Assembly: GCF_020379485.1 (NCBI RefSeq)
Contig: NC_063434.1
Coordinates: forward strand, 30,637,401-30,701,400
From: Brassica napus
Taxonomy: Eukaryota; Streptophyta; Magnoliopsida; Brassicales; Brassicaceae
DNA length: 64,000 bases
Direction of reading: 5' to 3'
Shown: in pieces, positions 40,941-54,460 of the stretch
Position numbering within the stretch: position 1 is the first letter of the stretch
Layout: every line of letters begins with the position of its first letter
Notes under the pieces: model-generated
Told to the model about the DNA's origin: nothing
The model's database searches: none
Seen by the model: the letters and a program-made list of their open reading frames with translations, nothing else
Program-made: the position numbers and the translations under genes

Positions 40941-43189
40941 AATTGATAGTAGTTATTTCATCGATTTATGGAGTATTATGAAGTTTTTCTAAATTAATTG
41001 ATAAAAAATTATAACGAATCCCATATACCATGAAAAAGAGCTTAAAATACATTAATACAAATGATGAATGTGGTTAGAAATTTTAAAACAACACTAAAGA
41101 TTATAGGCTTTCAGTATATAAAGTATTTACCAAAAACTCAATATTTTCGAAGGGGTTAACACATGGATTTTGAGAAAATTAAAAACAAATATGACAATAT
41201 TGTTTTAATGCATATTTGCATCCTGCACTAACTTATGTGATGTTTAAAGAGGTTTAGAGCCTTTGTTGTCTCCGTTTTTCAAGAAAATAGTTATTTCATC
41301 GATTTAGGGAGTATTATGAAGTTTTACTAAATTAATTGATAAAAAAATTATAATGATTCCATATACCATGAAAAAAAGCTTAAAATACATTAATACAAAT
41401 GTAGAATGTGGTTAAAATTTTTAAAACAACACTAAAGATTATAGGCTTTCAGTATATAAAGTATTTACCAAAAACTTAATATTTTCGAAGGGGTTGTTAA
41501 CACATGGATTTTGAGAAAATTTCAAAAAATATGACAATATTGTTTTAATGCATATTTGCATCCTGCAATAGCATATGATGATGTTCAAAGAGGTTTGGAG
41601 CCTTTGTTGTCTCCGTTTTTCAAGAAAATAGTTATTTCATCGATTTAGGGTGTATTATGAAGTTTTACTAAATTAATTGATAAAAAAATTATAACGATTA
41701 CCACATACCATGAAAAAGAGCTTAAAATGCATTAATACAAATGTAGAATGTGGTTAGAAATTTTAATACAACACTAAAGATTATAGGATTTCAGTATATA
41801 AAGTATTTACCAAAAACTCAATATTTTTGAAGGAGTTAACACATGGATTTTTAGAAAAATTTCAAAAAATATGGCAATATTGTTTTAATGCATAGTTGCA
41901 TCATGCACTGACATATGATGATGTTCAAAGAGTTTTGGAGTCTTTGTTTACTCCGATTTTCAAGAAAATAGTTATTTTATAGTGGTTATTCCATCGATTT
42001 AGGAAGTATTATGTAGTTTTACTAAATTAATTGATAAAAAAATTTGTAACGATTCCCATATACCATGAAAAAGTGCTTAAAATACATTAATACAAATGTA
42101 GAATGTGGTTAGTAATTTTTAAATAACACTAAAGATTATAGGCTTTCAGTATATAAAGTATTTACCAAAAACTCAATATTTTCGAAGGGGGTTTGCACAT
42201 GGATTTTGAGAAAATTTCAAAAAATATGACAATATTGTTCTAATGCATATTTGCAACCTGCACTAACATATGATGATGTTCAAAGAGGTTTGGAGCCTTT
42301 GTTGTCTCTGTTTTTAAAGAAAATAGTTATTCCATCGATTTAGGAAGTATTATGATGTTTTACTAAATTAATTGATAAAAAAATTGTAACGATTCCCATA
42401 TACCATGAAAAAGTGCTTAAAATACACTAATACAAATGTAGAATTTGGTTAGAAACTTTTAAACAACACTTAAGATTATAGGCTTTCAGTATATAAAGTA
42501 TTTGCCAAAAACTCAATATTTTTGAAGGGGTTAGCACATGGATTTTGAGAAAATTTCAATAAATATGACAATATTGTTTTAATGCATATTTGCATCCGGC
42601 ACTAACATATGATGATGTTCAAAGAGGTTTGGAGCCTTTGTTGTCTCCATTTTTCAAGAAAATAGTTATTTTATAGTAGTTATTTCATCAATTTAAGGAG
42701 TATTATGAAGTTTTTCTAAATTAATTGATAAAAAATTATAACGATTCCCATATACCATGAAAAAGAGCTTAAAATACATTAATACAAATGTAGAATGTGG
42801 TTAGAAATTTTAAAATAACACTAAAGATTATAGGCTTTCAGTATATAAAGTATTTACCAAAAACTCAATATTTTCGATGGGGTTAACACATGGATTTTGA
42901 GAAAATTAAAAACAAATATGACAATTTTGTTTTAATGCATATTTTCATCCTGCACTAACATATGATGATGTTTAAAGAGGTTTGGAGCCTTTGTTGTCTC
43001 CATTTTTCAAGAAAATAGTTATTTCATCGATTTAGGGAGTATTATGAAGTTTTACTAAATTAATTGATAAAAAAATTATAATGATTCTCATTTACCATGA
43101 AAGAGCTTAAAATCATTAATACAAATGTAGAATGTGGTTAGAAATTTTAAAACAATACTAAAGATTATAGGCTTTCAGTATATAAAGTA

Positions 43190-46100
43190 TTTACGAAAAA
43201 CTCAATATTTTCAAAGGGGTTAACACATGGATTTTGAGAAAATTTCAAAAAATATAACAATATTGATTTAATGCATAGTTGCATCATTCTCTAACATATT
43301 AGGATGTTCAAAGAGGTTTGGAGCCTTTGTTGTCTTCGTTTTTCAAGAAAATAGTTATTTTATAGTAGTTATTTCATCGATTTAGGGAGTATTATGAAGT
43401 TTTTTTAAATTAATTGATAAAAAATTATAACGATTCCCATATACCATGAAAAAGAGCTTAAAATACATTAATACAAATGATGAATGTGGTTAGAAATTTT
43501 AAAACAACACTAAAGATTATAGGCTTTTAGTATATAAAGTATTTACCAAAAAATCAATATTTTCGAATGGGTTAACACATGGATTTTGAGAAAATTAATA
43601 ACAAATATGACAATATTGTTTTAATGCATATTTGCATCCTTCACTAACATATGATGATGTTTAAAGAGGTTTGGAGCCTTTGTTGTCTCCGTTTTTCAAG
43701 AAAATAGTTATTTCATCGATTTAGGGAGTATTATGAAGTTTTACTAAATTAATTGATAAAAAAAAATTATAATGATTCCATATACCATGAAAATAATCTT
43801 AAAATACATTAATACAAATGTAGAATGTGGTTAGAAATTTTAAAACAACACTAAAGGTTATAGGCTTTCAGTATATAAAGTATTTACCAAAAACTCAATA
43901 TTTTCGAAGGGGGTTAACACATTGATTTTGAGAAAATTTCAAAAAATATGACAATATCGTTTTAATGCATAGTTGCATCATGCACTAACATATGATGATG
44001 TTCAAAGAGTTTTGGAGCCTTTGTTGTCTCCGTTTTTCAAGAAAATAGTTATTTTATTGTGGTTATTCCAACGATTTAGGGAGTATTATGAAGTTTTACT
44101 AAATTAATTGATAAAAAAATTATATTGATTCCCATATTCCATGAAAAAGAGCTTAAAATACATTAATACAAATGTAGAATGTGGTTAGAAATTTTAAAAT
44201 AACACTAAAGATTATAGGCTTTCAGTATATAAAGTATTTACCAAAAACTCAATATTTTCGAAGGGGTTAACACATGGATTTTGAGAAAATTTCAAAAATA
44301 TGACAATATTGTTTTAATGCATATTTTCATCCTGCACTAACATATGATGATGTTCAAAGAGGTTTGGAGCCTTTGTTGTCTCCGTTTTCAAGAAAATAGT
44401 TATTTCATCGATTTATGGTGTATTATGAAGTTTTACTAAATTAATTGATAAACAATTTGTAACGATTCCCATATACCATGAAAAAGTGCTTAAAATACAT
44501 TAATACAAATGTAGAATTTGGTTAGAAATTTTAAACAACACTAAAGATTATAGGCTTTCAGTATATAAAGTATTTACCAAAAACTCAATATTTTCGAAGG
44601 GGTTAACACATGGATTTTGAGAAAATTTCAAAAAATATGACAATATTGTTTTAATGCATATTTTCATCCGGCACTAACATATGATGATGTTCAAAGAGGT
44701 TTGGAGCCTTTGTTGTCTCCATTTTTCAAGAAAATAGTTATTTTATAGTAGTTATTTCATCGATTTAGGGAGTATTATGAAGTTTTTCTAAATTAATTGA
44801 TACAAATTATAACGATTCCCATATACCATGAAAAAGAGCTTAAAATACATTAATACAAATGTAGAATGTGGTTAGAAATTTTAAAACAACACTAAATATT
44901 ATTGACTTTCAGTATATAAAGTATTTACCAAAAACACAATATTTTCGAAGGGAACACATGGATTTTGAGAAAATTAAAAACAAATATGACAATATTGTTT
45001 TAATGCATATTTGCATCATGCACTAACATATGATGATGTTTAAAGAGGTTTGGAGCCTTTGTTGTCTCCGTTTTTCAAGAAAATAGTTATTTCATCGATT
45101 TAGGGAGTATTATGAAGTTTTACTAAATTAATTGATACAAAAATTATAATGATTCTCATTTACCATGAAAGAGCTTAAAATACATTAATACAAATGTAGA
45201 ATGTGGTTAGAAATTTTAAAACAATACTAAAGATTATAGGCTTTCAGTATATAAAGTATTAACGAAAAACTCAATATTTTCGAAGGGGTTAACATATGGA
45301 TTTTGAGAAAATTTCAAAAAATATGACAATATTTTTTAATGCATAGTTGCATCATGCACTAACATATGAGGATGTTCAAAGAGGTTTGGAGCCTTTGTTG
45401 TCTCCGTTTTTCATGAAAATAGTTCTTTTATAGTAGTTATTTCATCGATTTAGGGAGTATTATGAAGTTTTTCTAAATTAATTGATAAAAAATTATAACG
45501 ATTCCCATATACCATGAAAAAGAGCTTAAAGTACATTAATACAAATGATGAATGTGGTTAGAAATTTTAAAACAACACTAAAGATTATAGGCTTTCAGTA
45601 TATAAAGTATTTACCAAAAACTCAATATTTTCGAAGAGGTTAACACATGGATTTTGAGAAAATTAAAAACAAATATGACAATATTGTTTTAATGCATATT
45701 TGCATCCTGCACTAACATATGATGATTTTGAAAGAGGTTTGGAGCCTTTGTTGTCTCCGTTTTTCAAGAAAATAGTTATTTCATCGATTTAGGGAGTATT
45801 ATGAAGTTTTACTAAATTAATTGATAAAAAAATTATAATGATTCCATATACCATGAAAAAAGCTTAAAATACATTAATACAAATGTAGAATGTGGTTAAA
45901 GTTTTTAAAACAACACTAAAGATTATAGGCTTTCAGTATATAAAGTATTTACCAAAAACACAATATTTTCGAAGAGGTTTTTAACACATGGATTTTGAGA
46001 AAATTTCAAAAAATATGACAATATTGTTTTAATGCATATTTGCATCCTGCACTAACATATGATGATGTTCAAAGAAGTTTGGAGCCTTTGTTGTCTCCGT

Positions 46101-46648
46101 TTTTCAAGAAAATAGTTATTTCATCGATTTAGGGTGTATTATGAAGTTTTACTAAATTAATTGATAAAACAATTATAACGATTACCATATACCATAAAAA
46201 AGAGCTTAAAATGCATTAATACAAATGTATAATGTGGTTAGAAATTTTAATACAACACTAAAGATTATAGGATTTCAGTATATAAAGTATTTACCAAAAA
46301 CTCAATATTTTTGAAGGAGTTAACACATGGATTTTTAGAAAAATTTCAAAAAATATGGCAATATTGTTTTAATGCATAGTTGCATCATGCACTGACATAT
46401 GATGATGTTCAAAGAGTTTTGGAGTCTTTGTTTTCTCCGATTTTCAAGAAAATGGTTATTTTATAGTGGTTATTCCATCGATTTAGGAAGTATTATGACG
46501 TTTTACTAAATTAATTGATAAAAAAATTGTAACGATTCTCATATACCATGAAAAAGTGCTTAAAATACATTAATACAAATGTAGAATGTGGTTAGAAACT
46601 TTTAAACAACACTAAAGATTATAGGCTTTCAGTATATAAAGTATTTAC
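43190..46648 (-). repeat. Higher-order repeat, right arm, copy 1 (about 3.46 kb, 10 monomers)
   Basis: Private variants recur about 3.46 kb later: TTTCGAATGGGTTAACAC near 43562 and 47017, AAGGGAACACATGG near 44949 and 48409, and GGAGTTAACACATGG near 46316 and 49778. By eye the copies are nearly identical. Confidence 0.75.
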
Positions 46649-49600
46649 GAAAAACTCAATATTTTCAAAGGGGTTAACACATGGATTTTGAGAAAATTTC
46701 AAAAAATATAACAATATTGATTTAATGCATAGTTGCATCATTTTCTAACATATGAGGATGTTCAAAGAGGTTTGGAGCCTTTGTTGTCTTCGTTTTTCAA
46801 GAAAATAGTTATTTTATAGTAGTTATTTCATCGATTTAAGGAGTATTATGAAGTTTTTTTAAATTAATTGATAAAAAATTATAACGATTCCCATATACCA
46901 TGAAAAAGAGCTTAAAATACATTAATACAAATGATGAATGTGGTTAGAAATTTTAAAACAACACTAAAGATTATAGGCTTTCAGTATATAAAGTATTTAC
47001 CAAAAACTCAATATTTTCGAATGGGTTAACACATGGATTTTGAGAAAATTAATAACAAATATGACAATATTGTTTTAATGCATATTTGCATCCTTCACTA
47101 ACATATGATGATGTTTAAAGAGGTTTGGAGCCTTTGTTGTCTCCGTTTTTCAAGAAAATAGTTATTTCATCGATTTAGGGAGTATTATGAAGTTTTACTA
47201 AATTAATTGATAAAAAAAAATTATAATGATTCCATATACCATGAAAATAATCTTAAAATACATTAATACAAATGTAGAATGTGGTTAGAAATTTTAAAAC
47301 AACACTAAAGGTTATAGGCTTTCAGTATATAAAGTATTTACCAAAAACTCAATATTTTCGAAGGGGGTTAACACATTGATTTTGAGAAAATTTCAAAAAA
47401 TATGACAATATTGTTTTAATGCATAGTTGCATCATGCACTAACATATGATGATGTTCAAAGAGTTTTGGAGCCTTTGTTGTCTCCGTTTTTCAAGAAAAT
47501 AGTTATTTTATTGTGGTAATTCCAACGATTTAGGGAGTATTATGAAGTTTTACTAAATTAATTGATAAAAAAATTATATTGATTCCCATATTCCATGAAA
47601 AAGAGCTTAAAATACATTAATACAAATGTAGAATGTGGTTAGAAATTTTAAAATAACACTAAAGATTATAGGCTTTGAGTATATAAAGTATTTACCAAAA
47701 ACTCAATATTTTCGAAGGGGTTGTTAACACATGGATTTTGAGAAAATTTCAAAAAATATGACAATATTGTTTTAATGCATATTTTCATCCTGCACTAACA
47801 TATGATGATGTTCAAAGAGGTTTGGAGCCTTTGTTGTCTCCGTTTTTCAAGAAAATAGTTATTTCATCGATTTATGGTGTATTATGAAGTTTTACTAAAT
47901 TAATTGATAAACAATTTGTAACGATTCCCATATACCATGAAAAAGTGCTTAAAATACATTAATACAAATGTAGAATTTGGTTAGAAACTTTTAAACAACA
48001 CTAAAGATTATAGGCTTTCAGTATATAAAGTATTTACCAAAAACTCAATATTTTCGAAGGGGTTAACACATGGATTTTGAGAAAATTTCAAAAAATATGA
48101 CAATATTGTTTTAATGCATATTTTCATCCGGCACTAACATATGATGATGTTCAAAGAGGTTTGGAGCCTTTGTTGTCTCCATTTTTCAAGAAAATAGTTA
48201 TTTTATAGTAGTTATTTCATCGATTTAGGGAGTATTATGAAGTTTTTCTAAATTAATTGATACAAATTATAACGATTCCCATATACCATGAAAAAGAGCT
48301 TAAAATACATTAATACAAATGTAGAATGTGGTTAGAAATTTTAAAACAACACTAAATATTATTGACTTTCAGTATATAAAGTATTTACCAAAAACTCAAT
48401 ATTTTCGAAGGGAACACATGGATTTTGAGAAAATTAAAAACAAATATGACAATATTGTTTTAATGCATATTTGCATCCTGCACTAACATATGATGATGTT
48501 TAAAGAGGTTTGGAGCCTTTGTTGTCTCCGTTTTTCAAGAAAATAGTTATTTCATCGATTTAGGGAGTATTATGAAGTTTTACTAAATTAATTGATAAAA
48601 AAATTATAATGATTCTCATTTACCATGAAAGAGCTTAAAATACATTAATACAAATGTAGAATGTGGTTAGAAATTTTAAAACAATACTAAAGATTATAGG
48701 CTTTCAGTATATAAAGTATTAACGAAATAACTCAATATTTTCGAAGGGCTTAACATATGGATTTTGAGAAAATTTCAAAAAATATGACAATATTTTTTTA
48801 ATGCATAGTTGCATCATGCACTAACATATGAGGATGTTCAAAGAGGTTTGGAGCCTTTGTTGTCTCCGTTTTTCATGAAAATAGTTATTTTATAGTAGTT
48901 ATTTCATCGATTTAGGGAGTATTATGAAGTTTTTCTAAATTAATTGATAAAAAATTATAACGATTCCCATATACCATGAAAAAGAGCTTAAAGTACATTA
49001 ATACAAATGATGAATGTGGTTAGAAATTTTAAAACAACACTAAAGATTATAGGCTTTCAGTATATAAAGTATTTACCAAAAACTCAATATTTTCGAAGGG
49101 GTTAACACATGGATTTTGAGAAAATTAAAAACAAATATGACAATATTGTTTTAATGCATATTTGCATCCTGCACTAACATATCATAATTTTTAAAGAGGT
49201 TTGGAGCCTTTGTTGTCTCCGTTTTTCAAGAAAATAGTTATTTCATCGATTTAGGGAGTATTATGAAGTTTTACTAAATTAATTGATAAAAAAATTATAA
49301 TGATTCCATATACCATGAAAAAAGCTTAAAATACATTAATACAAATGTAGAATGTGGTTAAAATTTTTAAAACAACACTAAAGATTATAGGCTTTCAGTA
49401 TATAAAGTATTTACCAAAAACTCAATATTTTCGAAGGGGTTTTTAACACATGGATTTTGAGAAAATTTCAAAAAATATGACAATATTGTTTTAATGCATA
49501 TTTGCATCATGCACTAACATATGATGATGTTCAAAGAAGTTTGGAGCCTTTGTTGTCTCCGTTTTTCAAGAAAATAGTTATTTCATCGATTTAGGGTGTA

Positions 49601-50106
49601 TTATGAAGTTTTACTAAATTAATTGATAAAACAATTATAACGATTACCATATACCATAAAAAAGAGCTTAAAATGCATTAATACAAATGTATAATGTGGT
49701 TAGAAATTTTAATACAACACTAAAGATTATAGGATTTCAGTATATAAAGTATTTACCAAAAACTCAATATTTTTGAAGGAGTTAACACATGGATTTTTAG
49801 AAAAAATTCAAAAAATATGGCAATATTGTTTTAATGCATAGTTGCATCATGCACTGACATATGATGATGTTCAAAGAGTTTTGGAGTCTTTGTTTTCTCC
49901 GATTTTCAAGAAAATAGTTATTTTATAGTGGTTATTCCATCGATTTAGGATGTATTATGACGTTTTACTAAATTAATTGATAAAAAAATTGTAACGATTC
50001 TCATATACCATGAAAAAGTGCTTAAAATACATTAATACAAATGTAGAATGTGGTTAGAAACTTTTAAACAACACTAAAGATTATAGGCTTTCAGTATATA
50101 AAGTAT
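46649..50106 (-). repeat. Higher-order repeat, right arm, copy 2
   Basis: Tandem second copy of 43190-46648. The join is at about 46648, marked by TTTACGAAAAACTC, which also opens copy 1. Confidence 0.73.
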
Positions 50107-50446
50107 TTACCAAAAACTCAATATTTTTGAAGGGGGTTAATACATGGATTTTGAGAAAACTTCAAAAAATATGACAATATTGTTTTCATGCATATTTGCA
50201 TCCTGTACTAACATACGATGATGTTCAAAGAGGTTTGGAGCCTTTGTTGTCTCTATTTTTAAAGAAAATAGTTATTCCATCGATTTAGGAAGTATTATGA
50301 AGTTTTACTAAATTAATTGATAAAACAAATTGTAACGATTCCCATATACCATGAAAAAGTGCTTAAAATACACTAATACAAATATAGAATTTGGTTAGAA
50401 ACTTTTAAACAACAATAAAGATTATAGGCTTTCAGTATATAAAGTA

Positions 50447-51731
50447 CTAGTGTTACTCCCGTGCTAAAGCACGGATCAAATTTGTATTTTAAATTTAAAA
50501 AATGTGTGGTCTCTTTTATATAGAGCAATTTATATAAAATGTTAACTTTCTGTAACATTCACCCTCTGTAACGTGAATATACTTTATCTTCTTTAAATTA
50601 TATTATTAATTGCAATAATTTATATATAGGGGGTTAAAATCAGATATTTTTACTTTCTAGTGTTTCCAAGTACTCTATATTTTTCTCATTACCATTTTTT
50701 GTTGTGGCTGTTAATTTTCATCCAATCCAAAAGTTTTGAAATTTTTATCTGCTTCTTTTTCCCAAACATTATCAAAATCATCACTCATATACAATTTCCT
50801 ATGAATATAGAGAAAAACTGAATGGATTAGTAAAAATCGACAATATGTTTATAATAGAATAAAAGTGCTTATTATTACCTCATGTTTTGACGTAAATTGC
50901 TCAATAATATTCAAGATGCTTACTGAATTCTTTCTTTACATTTTCTTATTTGTTAGCAATGTCTTCTCTAGCTTCAAATTTTGTCGATGATTCTTGAAAT
51001 CCTTTAAGAAGCAAGCATAATAACAATTTCTTGTCAATTGCTTTCAAATACGTTTTCTGCTTTGGTAGCAAATAGATAAAAAAAAAATTCCTAAAGATAA
51101 GTCACAAAGCAGATATGAAAATCAGTTTATAGATAAAAGAAGTAGAAAAATAATTTGTCACCTTCATTACTGATAAACGGTGAGAAACTGGCGTTCCTGT
51201 TAATTAAAGGATTTCAAAAATCATCGTGAGAATGTAACAACTGTCACAAAAAGATGTTAGAAGCAATAGAAAAGTACAGTAGTAATTCAATCATTTCTAA
51301 AAAGATTATTTCAGAAAAGATAAGCAGAAAAACCGTGAGAATATAGACAAAAAGGAATATCAATAAGAAGATTGAGAAGTTCTTGTCTATTTTGGTCGTC
51401 TAAAAAGTTGCAGAGCCACCATATGTGAACCTATGAGAACATAAAGAAAAAGGAAGACCAATCTGGTGGAGTTTGAGAATAACTTAGCCGATTGCTATAT
51501 TTATTTTTTGACATCAGAGATTGCTGTTTATACAGAGAAAAAAACAGTTTGATAATGAAGAAGAAAATTGAAACGTGGGATGAAAATCCCGAAAGAATTG
51601 AAATTTAAGTAGTTAGAGTTGCAGAAAAATAGGGAATGAAATAAAATAATTTAATCCACTAATTTTTGTTAACCAATGCCATGTGTCAGAATTTTAGTGG
51701 TGAGGTGACTTGTGCTTTAGTATATAAGGGA
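50447..51731 (-). mobile_element. Non-autonomous Helitron in the right satellite arm
   Basis: Read on the minus strand the element starts TCCCTTATATACTAAAGCAC and ends with a hairpin CCGTGCTTTAGCACGG (50459-50474) followed about 8 bases later by CTAG. These are the canonical Helitron 5' TC and 3' hairpin-CTRR ends. It sits between A50446 and T51732 of a satellite monomer, and joining the flanks (AAAGTA|TTTACC) restores the monomer with no target duplication. The 1285 bp hold no helicase or Rep gene and no meaningful coding frame, so it depended on an autonomous relative. Confidence 0.87.
50459..50474 (-). other. Helitron 3'-terminal hairpin
   Basis: Perfect 6-bp stem with a 4-base loop, CCGTGC-TTTA-GCACGG on the minus strand, close to the CTAG terminus. 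Confidence 0.85.
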
Positions 51732-52912
51732 TTTACCAAAAACTCAATATTTTCGAAGGAATTTCAAAAAATATGACAATATTGTTTTAATGCATATTTG
51801 CATCCGGCACTAACATATGATGATGTTCAAAGAGGTTTGGAGCCTTTGTTGTCTCCATTTTTCAAGAAAATAGTTATTTTATAGTAGTTATTTCATCGAT
51901 TTAAGGAGTATTATGAAGTTTTTCTAAATTAATTGATAAAAAATTATAACGATTCCCATTTACCATGAAAAAGAGCTTAAAATACATTAATACAAATGTA
52001 GAATGTGGTTAGAAATTTTAAAACAACACTAAAGATTATAGGTTTTTAGTATATAAAGTATTTACCAAAAACTCAATATTTTCGAAGAGGGTTAACACAT
52101 AGATTTTGAGAAAATTTCAAAAAATATGACAATATTGTTTTAATGCATAGTTGCATCATGCACTAACATATGATGATGTTCAAAGAGTTTTGGAGCCTTT
52201 GTTGTCTCCGTTTTTCAATAAAATAGTTATTTCATAGTGGTTATTCCATCGATTTAAAGAGTATTATAAAGTTTTACTAAATTAATTGATAAACAAATTA
52301 TAATGATTCTCATATACCATGAAAAAGGGCTTAAAATAAATTAATACAAATGTATAATGTGGTTATAAATTTTAAAACAACACTAAAGATTATAGGCTTC
52401 AATATATAAAGTATTTACCAAAAACTCAATATTTTCGAAGGAGTTAACACATGGATTTTCAGAAAATTTCAAAAAATATGACAATATTGTTTAAATGCAT
52501 AGTTGCATCCTGCATTAACATATGATGATGTTCAACGAGGTTTGGAGCCTTTGTTGTCTCCATTTTTCAAGAAAATAATTTTTTATAGTAGTTATTTCAT
52601 CGATTTCGGGAGTATTATGAAGTTTTATTAAATTAATTGATAAACAAATTATAACGATTCTCATATACCATGAAAAAGAGCTTAAAATACATAAATACAA
52701 ATGTAGAATGTGGTTAGAAATTTTAAAACAAAACTAAAGATTATAGGCTTCAATATATAAAGTATTTACCAAAAACCTAATATTTTCGAAAGGGTTAACA
52801 TATGGATTTTGAGAAAATTTTAAAAAATTTGACAATATTGTTTTAATAATAGTTGTATCATGCACTAACATATGAATGATGTTCAAAGAGGTTTGGAGCC
52901 TTTATAGTCCCT

Positions 52913-53248
52913 GTATATTGCAGAGAATTTTTGAAATATTTGAACAAATAAATTAGTACTACATGTAACAAATGGATTAATATATATGAATAACATAAGC
53001 CTAAAGCTAATTGATAAAAAAAGGATGGGTCCGAGAAACCTCCCCTAACATGATCCTTTCATCCCTTGCTTTCTCTTTCTCTTTATATGAGGGGTTGATG
53101 ATGAGATCCCCAAGGAACTCCAAACTCCTTTGTTATTGATCTCTAAATCTTTAAAAAACAAAAGCATTCATCATCATAACATAAGTTCACGATCCAATAC
53201 AAAGCATATATGTGATCAATCCTCTTGGTGGAGTTCGTTTGTATATAC
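52913..53248 (+). promoter_or_regulatory. Probable promoter and 5' leader of the HD-Zip gene
   Basis: The region lies between the satellite edge and the start codon. A TATA-like TTTATATGA at 53082-53090 follows a CT-rich tract (about 53062-53081), a common plant core-promoter layout, and would leave a leader of about 130 bases. If this is right, less than 200 bp of non-satellite DNA separate the array from the transcription start. Confidence 0.4.
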
Positions 53249-53679
53249 ATGTATTTATTTGATCCAACTGCAGACGCAGCTGCAGGATTTAGTTTGGAGA
53301 TGGCCTTCCCTCAACATGCTTTTATGTTCCAACAACGTCATGAAGACAATAGCCATGATCAACTCCCTTCTTGTCCTCCTCCTCATCTCTTCAATGGTAC
53401 TACTATCTATATATATATGTCCCTACATATATAGAATATAGTCGTATTTAACGTATTTGTTGTCTTGTTGGAGGAAACTACATGATGAACAGATCTATGT
53501 CGTTAATGAACGTGCAAGAGGATCATCATCAATCAGTTGATCATGAGGAGAATTTATCAGACGATGGGGCACATATGATGCTTGGGGAGAAGAAGAAGAG
53601 GCTACAATTAGAGCAAGTTAAGGTATTAGAGAAGAGCTTTGAGCTAGGGAATAAGCTGGAGCCAGAGAGGAAGATACAA

Positions 53680-53682
53680 TGA
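53680..53682 (+). other. Premature TGA in homeodomain
   Basis: The frame reads ...[20 protein letters not shown]. The flanking residues are the conserved homeodomain helix 2 region, so the frame is right and only this codon is wrong. Confidence 0.85.
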
Positions 53683-54193
53683 GCTAAAGCATTGGGGATG
53701 CAACCGAGGCAGATAGCGATCTGGTTCCAAAACAGGAGAGCTAGGTGGAAGACTAGACAACTCGAGAGAGACTATGATTCACTCAAGAAACAGTTTGAGT
53801 CCCTTAAATCCGACAATGATTCTCTTCTTGCCCACAACAAGAAACTTCTTGCTGAGGTATAATATATATATATATATATATATATCTGTCTCTAGAAAAA
53901 ATTAATCGAACTTTTGGCTTAATTTTTGGTTGGGTCATTTAGTTTTACTTTACCGTATTAATAAAGTAAAATGAATCTCATAAATTATAATTATTTTTTT
54001 TTGTTTGAAAAAAATTAGAATGAAAATTTGTTAAGAAAGTCTTTAAAAATCGTTTTGGATTCAGTATTTCAGCATATATTTTGGGTTTTAGGATATAAAA
54101 ATAATACCTCATTTTTTACTTGGATTGGGTCATGAATTTATCAAGTTTATATATGCGTTTATATTATAGTAGGATTAGTCTCATTTAATACGA

Positions 54194-54360
54194 AGAGCAA
54201 ATTAGCTCAATATACTAAAAGAAGTGGGATACCATAGAATGTGGGAAAAATGGTAATGATGGAGGGAAGCAAATTAGGGGGAAATAGAGTATGAAGTGCA
54301 AATAGAGTAAATGTTGTGTGTAGGGAATACAAATTCTCTAATATGAAATGCAATAAATTA
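54194..54360 (+). repeat. Intronic direct repeat, copy 1
   Basis: About 165 bp, imperfectly repeated 267 bp downstream. Shared phrases are GAGCAAATTAGCTCAA and GTTGTGTGTAG. Confidence 0.6.
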
Positions 54361-54460
54361 TTCTTAGGATTTTAATGATCCAACACTATGAGATGTTTGT
54401 CAAAAGACAGTGGGTGTTTTGTTTTTAAGTAAATTGTTCTTGATCAGTGTATACATTTAA

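Larger units (their letters stand above)
40941..52912 (-). repeat. Satellite array, right outer block (subfamily E, inverted)
   Basis: Inverted monomers of about 346 bp with GGCTTTCAGTATATAAAG, TTCGAAGGGGTTAACACATG and TTGTTGTCTCCGTTTTTC. The subfamily is closest to type B of the left arm (shared TGTATTTTAAGCTC and TATGGGAATCG in the plus sense). A Helitron interrupts it at 50447-51731. Monomers at the outer edge (52.3-52.9 kb) are the most diverged, and homology ends at about 52912. Confidence 0.9.
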
